From an uncultured Faecalicatena sp. (GTDB lineage Bacteria; Bacillota; Clostridia; Lachnospirales; Lachnospiraceae): 64,000 nt of DNA. Positions 38,001 to 46,625 of the stretch are shown here, one piece after another; positions within the stretch are counted from its first letter, which is position 1; every line of letters begins with the position of its first letter. The stretch lies in the NCBI GenBank assembly GCA_902489075.1, contig CABTYO010000011.1:6964-70963 (forward strand), written 5' to 3'. A program made the translations under genes and the position numbers. The notes below the pieces were generated by a model. It did no database searches and had not been told where the DNA came from. It saw only the letters and a list, made by a program, of their open reading frames with translations.

Positions 38001-38593
38001 ATGCGATCGAGGATTACAAGAATGTATCCGAGCGTTATGAATTCCTGAAAGGCCAGCACGACGACCTGATCGAAGCGGAGGCGACTCTGGTCAAGATCAT
38101 CGAAGAACTGGATGCGGCGATGCGCAGGCAGTTCGAGGAACAGTTTGCACTGATTTCGAAGGAATTCGACAGCGTGTTCAAGCAGCTTTTCGGAGGCGGA
38201 AAGGGAACACTGGAGCTGATGGAGGATGAGGATATCCTGGAGGCAGGAATTCGGATCATCGCGCAGCCGCCGGGCAAGAAGCTTCAGAATATGATGCAGC
38301 TCTCCGGTGGGGAGAAGGCGCTGACTGCGATTTCTCTATTGTTTGCCATTCAGAATCTAAAGCCATCTCCGTTCTGTCTGCTGGATGAGATCGAGGCGGC
38401 GCTGGATGACAGCAATGTAACCCGTTTCGCCCAGTATCTGCATAAGCTGACCAGGAATACACAGTTCATCGTTATCACCCACAGAAGGGGGACGATGACC
38501 GCGGCGGACAGGCTTTACGGAATCACCATGCAGGAAAAGGGGGTATCCACCCTGGTATCCGTGGACCTTCTGGAGGATTCACTGGACAAGTAA
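35033..38593 (+). CDS. smc: Chromosome segregation ATPase SMC
   Basis: A 1186-residue SMC protein that condenses and segregates the chromosome with ScpA/ScpB. Walker A GPNGSGKSN (about residue 32), long coiled coil, hinge (about 500-670, ending near GGSMTGGAF), second coiled coil, signature LSGGEKALTA and Walker B CLLDEIEAALDD. The length is normal for bacterial SMC. AGGTG precedes the ATG. It sits between rnc and ftsY. Confidence 0.97.
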   Translation: MYLKSIEVQGFKSFANKIKFEFHNGITGIVGPNGSGKSNVADAVRWVLGEQRVKQLRGGTMQDVIFSGTENRKPLSYASVAITLDNSDHQLSVDYEEVTVTRKLYRSGESEYLINGAGCRLKDINEMFYDTGIGKEGYSIIGQGQIDKILSGKPEERRELFDEAAGIVKFKRRKNLSLKKLEDERLNLTRVNDILAELEKQIGPLKRQSEVAREYLKKKEELKTYDINMFLLETERIRDQIRDVDGKLKIAGDELEETSVRYENMKTEYEAIEEEVDEIDFSIEKAKGQLNETTLLKQQLEGQINVLKEQINTVRMNDEHYDNRLNTIRVEIETRRAQQKELDREQAEVKEKLSEATRSDTQARQALIDVQTRIASQTTQIEQNKAEIMELLNNRASTRAKIQHYDTTQEQITTRKAEIGRKIIEVSSEAEKQNAVLASYEEELRKISEEIAEYTGQVQVNEQQISLLQQELSQKQEQLRIGQTAYHRESSRLESLKNITERYDGYGNSIRKVMSNKEREKGLIGVVADIIKVDKEYEIAVETALGGSIQNIVTDNEETAKRMITYLKQNKFGRATFLPLTSMHGSGGIRQTEALKEPGVIGLAHTLVHVEPEFQGLAEQLLGRTVVVEHIDHGIRLARKYKQSLRLVTLEGELINPGGSMTGGAFKNSSNLLSRRREIEEFEQTVKMLKKDMDDCEKAVNEIKAKRAACYGVIDEIQQKLRKASVVENTAKMNLEQVLTRQREAKERYDGYQKEQEILEARLKELLDNEDSIQMELEASETLEKELNEKIEVLQKNLEADKEQETVELRRSEEVHLSLASLEQQHVFIQENTGRIREEIEKFETELKELDINKGNASEEIQEKENQIQDLRDTIENSKELFAEIEAEIKSQVAKRDELNQKHKAFLGKREELSRQMSELDKECFRLNSQKESYEEASEKQINYMWEEYEITYNHALELRNENLTDLAFMKRQIQNLKGEIKKLGDVNVNAIEDYKNVSERYEFLKGQHDDLIEAEATLVKIIEELDAAMRRQFEEQFALISKEFDSVFKQLFGGGKGTLELMEDEDILEAGIRIIAQPPGKKLQNMMQLSGGEKALTAISLLFAIQNLKPSPFCLLDEIEAALDDSNVTRFAQYLHKLTRNTQFIVITHRRGTMTAADRLYGITMQEKGVSTLVSVDLLEDSLDK

Positions 38594-38618
38594 GAGAAAG
38601 GATTTATGGAGGAGAGAG

Positions 38619-39560
38619 ATGGAAGAAAAACAGGGCTTTTTTAAACGGCTTGTATCCGGCCTGACCAAGACAAGAGATAATATTGTCTCAGGCATGGACA
38701 GTATTTTCCACGGCTTTTCGAAGATAGATGACGAGTTTTATGAGGAGCTGGAGGAGACACTCATCATGGGGGACCTGGGGGTCAATACCACGATGGAGAT
38801 CATCGAGGATCTAAAGGAAAAGGTAAAAGAGCAGCATATCAAGGAGCCAGTGGAATGCAGGCAGCTTCTGATCGACAGCATCAAGGAGCAGATGGACGTG
38901 GGAGAGACCGCCTATGAGTTCGAGGAGAAGACGTCAGTTGTCTTCGTTATCGGCGTCAACGGCGTGGGCAAGACGACCACCATCGGCAAGCTGGCGGGAA
39001 AGTTCCACGACCAGCACAAGAAAGTGATCCTGGCGGCGGCAGATACGTTCCGCGCGGCAGCAGGGGAACAGTTAAAGGAATGGGCCAACCGTGCCCAGGT
39101 GGAGATGATCGGCGGGCAGGAGGGTGCAGATCCGGCCTCTGTCGTGTACGATGCGGCAGCAGCAGCCCGGGCGCGCAAGGCAGACATCCTTCTGTGTGAT
39201 ACGGCGGGCAGGCTCCATAACAAGAAGAACCTGATGGAAGAGTTACGGAAGATCAACCGTGTCATCGAACGGGAATACCCGGAGGCATACAAAGAGACAC
39301 TGGTCGTGCTGGATGCGACGACCGGACAGAATGCGCTGGCACAGGCGCGGGAATTCAATGAAGTGGCAGATATCACGGGAGTGATCCTGACGAAGATGGA
39401 CGGTACCGCAAAAGGCGGCATTGCGGTAGCAATCCAGGCGGAACTGGGAATCCCGGTAAAATATATCGGAGTCGGCGAGTCCATTGACGACTTACAGAAA
39501 TTTGATGCAGATGAATTTGTGAATGCGTTATTCTACAGTGAGACAAAAGAAGAGGAATAG
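38619..39560 (+). CDS. ftsY: Signal recognition particle receptor FtsY
   Basis: A 313-residue SRP GTPase at the membrane that receives ribosome-SRP complexes. It has a short N-terminal region, the helical N domain, then the G domain: GVNGVGKTTTIGKLA, DTFRAAAGEQL, DTAGRLHNKKNLM and TKMDGTAKGG. The acidic A domain of long FtsY forms is absent, as is common in Gram-positives. GGAGGAG lies before the ATG. Confidence 0.97.
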   Translation: MEEKQGFFKRLVSGLTKTRDNIVSGMDSIFHGFSKIDDEFYEELEETLIMGDLGVNTTMEIIEDLKEKVKEQHIKEPVECRQLLIDSIKEQMDVGETAYEFEEKTSVVFVIGVNGVGKTTTIGKLAGKFHDQHKKVILAAADTFRAAAGEQLKEWANRAQVEMIGGQEGADPASVVYDAAAAARARKADILLCDTAGRLHNKKNLMEELRKINRVIEREYPEAYKETLVVLDATTGQNALAQAREFNEVADITGVILTKMDGTAKGGIAVAIQAELGIPVKYIGVGESIDDLQKFDADEFVNALFYSETKEEE

Positions 39561-39581
39561 CGGACAGAAAGAAGGGGTAAA

Positions 39582-40796
39582 ATGTTAACGTTAGAGAAGT
39601 TTGAGGAAGCAAGTGAACTCGTAAAACAGGTAACCAACCCTACCAAACTGGTGTACAGCGATTACTTAAGTGACCAGTGCGGCGGCAGGGTATACTTAAA
39701 GCCGGAGAATATGCAGCATACCGGAGCGTACAAGCTGCGCGGCGCCTACTACAAGATCAGCACTCTGTCAGAGGAAGAGAGACAAAAAGGCCTGATCACC
39801 GCGTCTGCCGGGAACCACGCCCAAGGTGTTGCTTATGCCGCGAAGAAGTATGGCTGTAAGGCAACCATTGTCATGCCGACCGTGACTCCGCTGATTAAGG
39901 TGAACCGCACAAAGAGCTATGGCGCCGAGGTAATCCTTCACGGAGATGTCTATGATGATGCGTGCGCTTATGCATACGAACTGGCGGAGAAAGAAGGGTA
40001 CACCTTTGTGCATCCTTTCGATGACCTGGATGTCGCTACCGGGCAGGGAACCATTGCCATGGAGATCGTACAGGAACTTCCGACGGTTGACTATATCCTC
40101 GTGCCCATAGGAGGAGGCGGCCTCATCACAGGTGTGGCGACTCTGGCGAAGATGCTGAACCCGAAGATCAAGATCATTGGTGTGGAGCCGGCAGAGGCAG
40201 CCAGCATGACGGCGGCATTGAAAGCCGGAGAGGTCGTGACACTGGACAGTGCCAACACGATCGCAGACGGCACCGCAGTCAAGGCAGTGGGTGTCCAGAA
40301 TCTTCCTTATGTCCAGGAGAACGTGGACGACATCCTTTTAGTAGAGGATGATGAGCTCATCGGAGCCTTCCTTGATATGGTAGAGAACCATAAGATGATT
40401 GTAGAAAACTCAGGACTTCTTTCTGTAGCCGCATTGAAGCAGCTGGATTGTAAAGGCAAAAAGGTAGTCTGTGTCTTAAGCGGCGGCAATATGGATGTGA
40501 TCACCATGTCCTCCATCGTACAGCACGGCCTGATCCAGAGAGACAGGATCTTCTCCGTATCTGTCCTGCTTCCGGATAAGCCGGGTGAGCTGGTCAGAGT
40601 TGCATCTACCATCGCAGACGCACAGGGCAATGTCATCAAGCTGGAGCACAACCAGTTTGTCAGCACGAACAGAAATGCAGCCGTGGAGCTGAGGATCACC
40701 ATGGAGGCATTTGGCACCGAGCATAAGCATAAGATCCTGGATGCACTGGAGGCAAAGGGATTCCGCCCGAAGCTTATCAGCGCCAAGCTGTATTAG
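39582..40796 (+). CDS. ilvA: Threonine ammonia-lyase
   Basis: A 404-residue PLP enzyme converting threonine to 2-oxobutanoate for isoleucine synthesis or catabolism. The PLP lysine is K51 in GAYKLRGAYY; SAGNHAQGVAYAA and the glycine-rich GGGGL loop bind the cofactor. A C-terminal ACT domain (about 330-404, VLLPDKPGELVRVAS) marks the single-ACT form. It begins 21 bp after ftsY and is probably read from that operon. A terminator follows. Confidence 0.92.
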   Translation: MLTLEKFEEASELVKQVTNPTKLVYSDYLSDQCGGRVYLKPENMQHTGAYKLRGAYYKISTLSEEERQKGLITASAGNHAQGVAYAAKKYGCKATIVMPTVTPLIKVNRTKSYGAEVILHGDVYDDACAYAYELAEKEGYTFVHPFDDLDVATGQGTIAMEIVQELPTVDYILVPIGGGGLITGVATLAKMLNPKIKIIGVEPAEAASMTAALKAGEVVTLDSANTIADGTAVKAVGVQNLPYVQENVDDILLVEDDELIGAFLDMVENHKMIVENSGLLSVAALKQLDCKGKKVVCVLSGGNMDVITMSSIVQHGLIQRDRIFSVSVLLPDKPGELVRVASTIADAQGNVIKLEHNQFVSTNRNAAVELRITMEAFGTEHKHKILDALEAKGFRPKLISAKLY

Positions 40797-40875
40797 AGCT
40801 GTATCAGGCTGCCAGGGCAGGAGAAAAAAAGAGCCAGATAAGGATATAACAGCAGTAAAAGAAGAATACAAAAGA

Positions 40876-40914
40876 GAGAAGCCGGCATACCAAAAGTAGT
40901 GTCGGCTCTTTTTT
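40876..40914 (+). terminator. Terminator after ilvA
   Basis: GCCGGCA (40881-40887) pairs with TGTCGGC (40900-40906, one G-T pair), followed by CTTTTTT. It ends the plsX-to-ilvA stretch. The rest of 40797-40992 shows no feature. Confidence 0.7.
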
Positions 40915-40992
40915 CACCCTAAGACCAAAGCGGCGAAGCGGATCTTTGAATATACGCTTTGAATCGCCCTGAAAAGAAAAGAGGAGAATCTG

Positions 40993-41547
40993 ATGGAACG
41001 AAAAAAACCGAAACCAGGGGAAATCTACACACATTTTAAAGGGAAACGATATCAGGTACTTGGCCTCGCCATTCATACGGAGACCGAGGAAGAACTGGTT
41101 ATTTATAAAGCGCTGTATGGGACACACGGGGTCTATGCACGCCCACTCGACATGTTTCTAAGCCCTGTGGATAAAGAAAAATACCCGGAGGTAAAAGGAA
41201 CGTACCGGTTCGAGCTTACGGGAAGGGCGCGCAGGGAAGCAGAAGACGGATTCTCTGCCAGAGATCACGGCGGGGATCATGGTGAAGGCCGGGCAGACAG
41301 TGAAGAAGGGCAGTCCATCGATCACGGCAGTATCCCGCTCATCTGTGAATTTCTGGACTGTTCAACCAATGAGGAGAAGCTCAGATTTCTCTATCAGCAC
41401 AGAATGGAAGTGACCGATTCCTTCCTTCTGACAGCAGGAGAGAGCCTTGACTGTGTGATTTCGGAAAAGACGACGGAGCTCAGATTTGAGGAGCTGACGA
41501 ACGCCCTGCGCATGAAAATAAAATACGAGACAGGCAGACGGAGATAA
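40993..41547 (+). CDS. DUF1653-domain protein
   Basis: A 184-residue protein. The first 75 residues are a DUF1653 domain (PKPGEIYTHFKGKRYQVLGLA, then YKALYGTHGVYARPLDMF). The rest is a charged linker rich in His/Gly/Asp and a helical C terminus. DUF1653 has no established activity. AGAGGAG precedes the ATG. It lies directly upstream of the BlaI-controlled PBP promoter but on its own transcript. Confidence 0.8.
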   Translation: MERKKPKPGEIYTHFKGKRYQVLGLAIHTETEEELVIYKALYGTHGVYARPLDMFLSPVDKEKYPEVKGTYRFELTGRARREAEDGFSARDHGGDHGEGRADSEEGQSIDHGSIPLICEFLDCSTNEEKLRFLYQHRMEVTDSFLLTAGESLDCVISEKTTELRFEELTNALRMKIKYETGRRR

Positions 41548-41554
41548 AAACAGC

Positions 41555-41605
41555 TTGACATTTATATCTTACAAATGTAGTATTATAAGAAATATTACAT
41601 TTGTA
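41555..41605 (+). promoter_or_regulatory. PBP promoter with two BlaI/MecI-type operators
   Basis: TTGACA (41555-41560) and TAGTAT (41578-41583) form a 17-bp-spaced promoter. Two dyads fit the BlaI/MecI core TACANNTGTA exactly: TACAAATGTA at 41570-41579, between the -35 and -10, and TACATTTGTA at 41596-41605, next to the ribosome site. Their centres are 26 bp apart. The encoded BlaI homologue at 46224-46613 is the obvious candidate repressor. Confidence 0.85.
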
Positions 41606-41616
41606 GGAGATAAAAA

Positions 41617-44388
41617 ATGCGTAAGATAAAGCTATCCAGAATGTCTGTTTTACTGATATTTTTTGGAATCATATTTCTGATTCTTTTGTACCGATTGTTC
41701 CAGTTACAGATCGTCCACGGCAAAGATTATGTGGAGAATTTCAGCCTGAAAACGAAACGGGAGATTCAGCTGAAAGCGGCAAGAGGAAATATTTATGACC
41801 GAAATGGAAAGCCTCTGGCAAGGAATCAGCTGGCATACTGTGTCACCTTTGAGGATGCGAAGGAATATGACACCACCCGGGAGAGGCAGTTGAGTCTGAA
41901 CGGGAATATTTACAGGATGATTACCCTCATAAAAGAACATGGGGATGCGCTGGAGAACAGCCTGAAGATCGAGGTGGACCCAAACGGAAAGTATCAGTTC
42001 ACTGCAGAAGGATTTGCACTGGACCGTTTTAAGGCTGATATCTACGGATTAAGCCGGATCGAGGATATGAATAAGAAGCAGAAAACTTCCACGGCAGAAG
42101 AGGTGATAGAATATCTCTCCGGCGAGGAGAAGTTCTGTGTTGATTCTGAGAATGGAGAGAACTATACAAAAGCGGAAAAAAGAGAGCATGGTCTGCCAGA
42201 GAAGCTTGACAGGAAGGAACTTCTGGAGCTGTTAAGTGTAAGGTATGCTCTGTTTCTTCAGACATATCAGAAATATCTGCCGGTCACAGTCGCCAGAAAT
42301 GTTTCCCAGGAGACTTCTGCCGCCATCATGGAGAACCAGGCAGAGATCACAGGTGTAAATGTTGAGGAGGACAGTATACGGGTGTATGAAGGCGGAGAGG
42401 CACTGGCCCCGGTCCTGGGATATACAGGAACCATTTCCTCTGATGAGTTAAAGGAGAAGGAGAAAGAAGGCTATACCTTGAGTTCTGTCGTGGGAAAATC
42501 CGGGATGGAGCAGTATCTGGAAGAGATTCTTAAGGGAAAGGACGGGAAAAGGGAGGTGTTCGTGGATAATGTAGGGCGGACAACCCTTGATCCGGGCGTG
42601 GCAGAAGAACCGAGGGCCGGCAGGGATGTATTTCTGAGCATTGACCTGGAGCTGCAGAAGAAGACATATGAAGTGCTGGAGCGAAAGATTGCAGATCTGC
42701 TGCTGGAGAATCTGATCGATGCGAAGACATTTGACAAGGCGGCAGTGAGTGATACGACAGAGATCCGAATTCCTATTTATGATGCATATGTCGCGGTCCT
42801 GACCAATGAAGTAATCGACCTGGCGCATCTTCAGGAAGAGGATGCCTCAGAACTGGAAAAGGGAATCTGCCAGAAGTTTCTTGAGAAGAGAAAGAAAGTG
42901 ATTAAAGAGATTCAAAAGGAACTGGAAGCACCGTCCGGGAGATACGCGGATCTTTCAAAGGAGATGAAAGAATACCAGAGATTTATCACGGAGAAGACAG
43001 ACCTGTTCAGGGCAGAGGTGATAGAGGCTGCCTCGGAGATTTCCATTAAGTGGGAGAAGGGGGAGTCTTCCCTGGCGGAATACATCCGGGGGGCCATCAA
43101 AGAGGAGTGGATCGACCTGGACATTCTGGGGACTGACGAGACGTATCTAAAGCAGCAGGAGATCTATGAGCTGGCATCCGGGTATATCATGGATGAACTG
43201 GCGAACAATTATGATTTTAACAAAATTATTTATAAGTATATGGTGATGGAAGATGAGATCACGCCGGAGCAGGTGTGCATGCTGATGTATGAGCAGGGCG
43301 TCCTTTCCAGGCAGGATGAAGATTTCATAAGATGGCAGCAGGGAGAATTCTCCACCTATGCCCTTCTGGTCCGGAAGATACAGAAGCTGGAGATCACACC
43401 GGCGGATCTGGGACTGGACCCGTGCTCGGGCTCTGCGGTTGTCACAGATACGAAGACGGGGAAGGTTCTTGCCTGTGTCAGTTATCCCGGATACGATAAT
43501 AACAGGCTTGCAAATCAGATGGACCATGACTATTACTTCCAGATCTACAACGACAAGTCGCTTCCTCTGTATAACCGGGCGACACAGCAGTTATCGGCCC
43601 CGGGATCTACCTTTAAGCCGGTTACGGTGATCGCAGGGCTGAATGAAGGTGTGATGGATTCGGATACAGAAGTCTTCTGTGACGGCGTGTTTGATCGGGT
43701 GGCACCGCCCTTGAAGTGCTGGAATATCATGGGCCATGGCAGTGTGACGAGTGCGGCCAGTGCACTTAAGAACTCCTGTAATGATTACTTGTGTGAGATT
43801 TCATATCGTCTGGGTATGACGGATGAGGAGACATTTTCGGATGAACAGGCACTGAAATATATACAGAAGTACGCGAAGCTGTTTGATCTGGATCAGAAGA
43901 GCGGAATCGAGCTGACGGAGAGTGAACCTCAGGTCACGGACCAGTACGCGATCCCTTCCGCGATCGGACAGGGGACGAATAACTTTTCCACCGCACAGCT
44001 GGGACGTTACACAACGACACTGGCAAACGGCGGTACCAGTTATCAGTTGTCCCTGGTTGAGAAGATCGACGGAGTGGAAAAGGAGCCGGAGATTGAGAGC
44101 AAAATAGAACTTCCGGATGACATCTGGGACAGTGTACATACCGGGATGGAATGGTATGTGCAGTCCACAGGGATTTTCGATGGATGCAGGGTAGAAGCAG
44201 CAGGAAAATCGGGAACCGCCCAGGAGGTGAACACAAGACCGGACCACGGCCTGTTCATCGGGTATGCACCTGCCCAGGATCCGGAAATTGCGGTAGCCGT
44301 CCGTATTGTGAACGGTTACACGGCAACTCCGGCGGTGGAATGTGCAAGAAGCATTTTTGAGGCTTATTTTGGACAGGAGGAGCCTTAA
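41617..44388 (+). CDS. Class B penicillin-binding protein (transpeptidase) under BlaI control
   Basis: A 923-residue PBP2-type protein. N-terminal membrane anchor (about 9-30), pedestal domain beginning at RGNIYDRNGKPLA, and a transpeptidase domain with S664-T-F-K667, S720-C-N722 and K864-S-G. It cross-links peptidoglycan at the outer membrane face. Between LQKKTYEVLERK and DPCSGSAVVTDTKTGKVLA lies an acidic, helical insertion of about 250 residues (about 350-605), which makes the protein longer than usual. The BlaI operators upstream and the convergent blaR1-blaI pair point to induction by beta-lactams. Whether it is itself low-affinity cannot be read from sequence. Confidence 0.9.
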   Translation: MRKIKLSRMSVLLIFFGIIFLILLYRLFQLQIVHGKDYVENFSLKTKREIQLKAARGNIYDRNGKPLARNQLAYCVTFEDAKEYDTTRERQLSLNGNIYRMITLIKEHGDALENSLKIEVDPNGKYQFTAEGFALDRFKADIYGLSRIEDMNKKQKTSTAEEVIEYLSGEEKFCVDSENGENYTKAEKREHGLPEKLDRKELLELLSVRYALFLQTYQKYLPVTVARNVSQETSAAIMENQAEITGVNVEEDSIRVYEGGEALAPVLGYTGTISSDELKEKEKEGYTLSSVVGKSGMEQYLEEILKGKDGKREVFVDNVGRTTLDPGVAEEPRAGRDVFLSIDLELQKKTYEVLERKIADLLLENLIDAKTFDKAAVSDTTEIRIPIYDAYVAVLTNEVIDLAHLQEEDASELEKGICQKFLEKRKKVIKEIQKELEAPSGRYADLSKEMKEYQRFITEKTDLFRAEVIEAASEISIKWEKGESSLAEYIRGAIKEEWIDLDILGTDETYLKQQEIYELASGYIMDELANNYDFNKIIYKYMVMEDEITPEQVCMLMYEQGVLSRQDEDFIRWQQGEFSTYALLVRKIQKLEITPADLGLDPCSGSAVVTDTKTGKVLACVSYPGYDNNRLANQMDHDYYFQIYNDKSLPLYNRATQQLSAPGSTFKPVTVIAGLNEGVMDSDTEVFCDGVFDRVAPPLKCWNIMGHGSVTSAASALKNSCNDYLCEISYRLGMTDEETFSDEQALKYIQKYAKLFDLDQKSGIELTESEPQVTDQYAIPSAIGQGTNNFSTAQLGRYTTTLANGGTSYQLSLVEKIDGVEKEPEIESKIELPDDIWDSVHTGMEWYVQSTGIFDGCRVEAAGKSGTAQEVNTRPDHGLFIGYAPAQDPEIAVAVRIVNGYTATPAVECARSIFEAYFGQEEP

Positions 44389-44394
44389 AAAACG

Positions 44395-46227
44395 TTAGAA
44401 AAGGTCTGTCAGGATTTCTGTTGTGATCCTGGCAGCAGTGGTGCCGTCTGCGGAGTTCATGCCGGCAGGATTTTCAGACCCCGGTTTTTTTGAAGCCGCC
44501 CCGGAATTCCTAAGGTTTGTGGCAAAGCAGTACGTATGTCCGTTGTTTTCAAGGAATCCGACAAACCAGCCGTTTATATTCTGGCCGTTCACCATACCGG
44601 TGCCGGTCTTCCCGTACAGTTTTCCAAACGGGGTGTCAGATAAGTAGAGTGCGTCCTTCACAGCCTTAATATTCTGACTGTCAAAGCCCCATTGATTCTC
44701 AAGCAGGTCTGCAAGCAGCATGACCTGCTCCACAGGGGAGATCTTTAAGGAGGATTCGGCCCAGTAGGAATCCACTCCTCCGGTAAGGTCACAGTTTCCG
44801 TAAGAAATCTTCTGGTAGTAGGAAGACAGAACAGAAAGTCCTGACTGCCTGTCCAGGTCCTGAAAATACCAGTTTACGGAGTGTTTCATGGCGCTGCCTA
44901 AAGTCTGGTCCTGCATCCATTCCCGGAAGGGCTGTTCGCTTTTGTCCCAGGAGAGCATGGTAGATTCAGGTGTTATATGATGCTCCTCCAGGGCAAAGAG
45001 CCCACTGTATATCTTAAACGTGGAATCAGGAGAGACACGCTGTTCACTGAATTCCTTCTGATAGATCTGATACTGCCCGCCGCTTATATCGTATAACACA
45101 AAGGAGCCGTCAAGGCCGTCAAAATACGGGGAAAGGTCAATCTCTTCCCAGTTCTCATCCTGCATGGAAAAGTTGGAATCCAAAGACGCGTGTGCCGTCA
45201 GCAGTGGACTCAGACAGTATACAAGCATAAGAATCAGAGCCATCACACCCGCACTCTTTCTCTTTTTCGAGGCAGAATCCTTTTTATAATCTGCAATCTC
45301 CAGAATTCTCAGCCTGATCGCATCTTTACTTCCACCCAGAGTCGACAGCGGAGTAAGAAACATTCCTTTCTGCATCTGTTCTGCGTACCGGAGGATCGTA
45401 TAACCATACTCCCTGCAGTGATCCTCTCCTATGACATGGATCACTGCGTGGTCGCAGGCAATCTCACGGTCTTTTCGAAGCTTTCCGAAACCATACCAGA
45501 TCAGGGGATTAAACCAGTAGAGGATCTGCATCAGGCAGACAAGGTCATTGAAAATGGCGTCCCTGTGCCTGTAATGCTGCAGTTCGTGAAGGAAGATAAA
45601 ACGGACCTCTTCTTCGGATAATAAGATATCCAGGTCCTGCGGGATGATAACCGTTGGCCGGAGCCAGCCATAGGAGACAGGGGTGGAAAGGCTGCAGGAG
45701 GCATACAGACGGATACGGCGCCTGATATGCAGTTCCTTTAGACAGGCAGAAAACTGGCTGTACAGCTCCGGTTCTGTCTGTCCGGTGATCAGGAATGCAT
45801 GTTTCCGCAGAAAATAAACATTCAGACTGGTATGTATAAAATAGATGGAAGCCAACAGCATACCCAGGATCCAGATGCCGCAGAGAATCAGGCCCGTAAG
45901 GCTGCTTAAGGGGACAATATCCGCTGACAGATCCCAAATTACCGGATTGGCTGATGCACTGGGGCCTGGCGTACTGCCGGTGAGTGCAGGAGCGGCAGCA
46001 TCAAAAGCCTGGGAAAACAGCTGCTGAATCCTCAGGTACAGCTTCCCAGGCGTAAAAACTCTGACCGGTATAAAAGGAACCATCAGAGCAAATACAAAAA
46101 CATACCACAAATGATACTGCATCCCCACAGTCATGTGCTTTTTAAATACCCGTTTGGAGAGTAAAATACAGCCAAGCAAAACACAGATAAACAGATTGCA
46201 GATCAAAAAACGGATCGGAAATGTCAT
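44395..46227 (-). CDS. blaR1: BlaR1/MecR1-type beta-lactam sensor, M56 metallopeptidase
   Basis: A 610-residue signal transducer. About four N-terminal membrane helices surround a zinc protease domain with H214-E-L-Q-H218. After a further helix (about 328-345) comes an extracellular penicillin-binding sensor of class D type with S402-T-F-K405, a later SVN and a KTG triad. In the family, acylation of the sensor serine activates the protease, which leads to BlaI cleavage. The start overlaps the blaI stop by 4 bp. It converges tail to tail on the PBP gene with a 6-bp gap. Confidence 0.9.
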   Translation of the reverse strand: MTFPIRFLICNLFICVLLGCILLSKRVFKKHMTVGMQYHLWYVFVFALMVPFIPVRVFTPGKLYLRIQQLFSQAFDAAAPALTGSTPGPSASANPVIWDLSADIVPLSSLTGLILCGIWILGMLLASIYFIHTSLNVYFLRKHAFLITGQTEPELYSQFSACLKELHIRRRIRLYASCSLSTPVSYGWLRPTVIIPQDLDILLSEEEVRFIFLHELQHYRHRDAIFNDLVCLMQILYWFNPLIWYGFGKLRKDREIACDHAVIHVIGEDHCREYGYTILRYAEQMQKGMFLTPLSTLGGSKDAIRLRILEIADYKKDSASKKRKSAGVMALILMLVYCLSPLLTAHASLDSNFSMQDENWEEIDLSPYFDGLDGSFVLYDISGGQYQIYQKEFSEQRVSPDSTFKIYSGLFALEEHHITPESTMLSWDKSEQPFREWMQDQTLGSAMKHSVNWYFQDLDRQSGLSVLSSYYQKISYGNCDLTGGVDSYWAESSLKISPVEQVMLLADLLENQWGFDSQNIKAVKDALYLSDTPFGKLYGKTGTGMVNGQNINGWFVGFLENNGHTYCFATNLRNSGAASKKPGSENPAGMNSADGTTAARITTEILTDLF

Positions 46228-46613
46228 GAATTCTCACCACTCTTTAACTTGGAATCTATCATCGCGTAAAGCTCTTTGAGTTCTGTATCCGATATCTCTG
46301 TGTGCGCCAGAAGAGAAGAAAGCATGGGGGCAACCTCGCCATTATAAAAACGGTTGAGGAAAACATGGTTTTCCTGTTCCAGATATTCTTCACGCGAAAT
46401 CAGCGGGGAATAGTAATACATCCGTCCCCTCTGTTCATAGGAAATAACCTGCTTTGCAGTCAGACGGGATAACAGGGTGTGTATGGTCTTCTGATTCCAT
46501 GTGTGGGTCTTCTGCGCCCGCTCACATACCTCATTGGTGCTCAGTGGATCTTCTGTCCAGAGGATCTTCATAATCTCAAACTCAGCCTCTGAAATCTGTG
46601 GTAGTTTCTCCAT
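46224..46613 (-). CDS. blaI: BlaI/MecI-family repressor
   Basis: A 129-residue winged-helix repressor: ISEAEFEIMKILW at the start, TIHTLLSRLTAKQVI in the recognition region, and GRMYYYSPLIS in the wing, followed by a helical dimerisation tail that BlaR1 would cleave. The inner ATG at 46613 is chosen because AAAGGAG is 7-8 bp away; the ATG at 46619 is too close. Translation is coupled to blaR1. It lies 12 bp behind prs, so basal expression may come from the prs promoter. Confidence 0.9.
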   Translation of the reverse strand: MEKLPQISEAEFEIMKILWTEDPLSTNEVCERAQKTHTWNQKTIHTLLSRLTAKQVISYEQRGRMYYYSPLISREEYLEQENHVFLNRFYNGEVAPMLSSLLAHTEISDTELKELYAMIDSKLKSGENS

Positions 46614-46625
46614 AATCATACTCCT

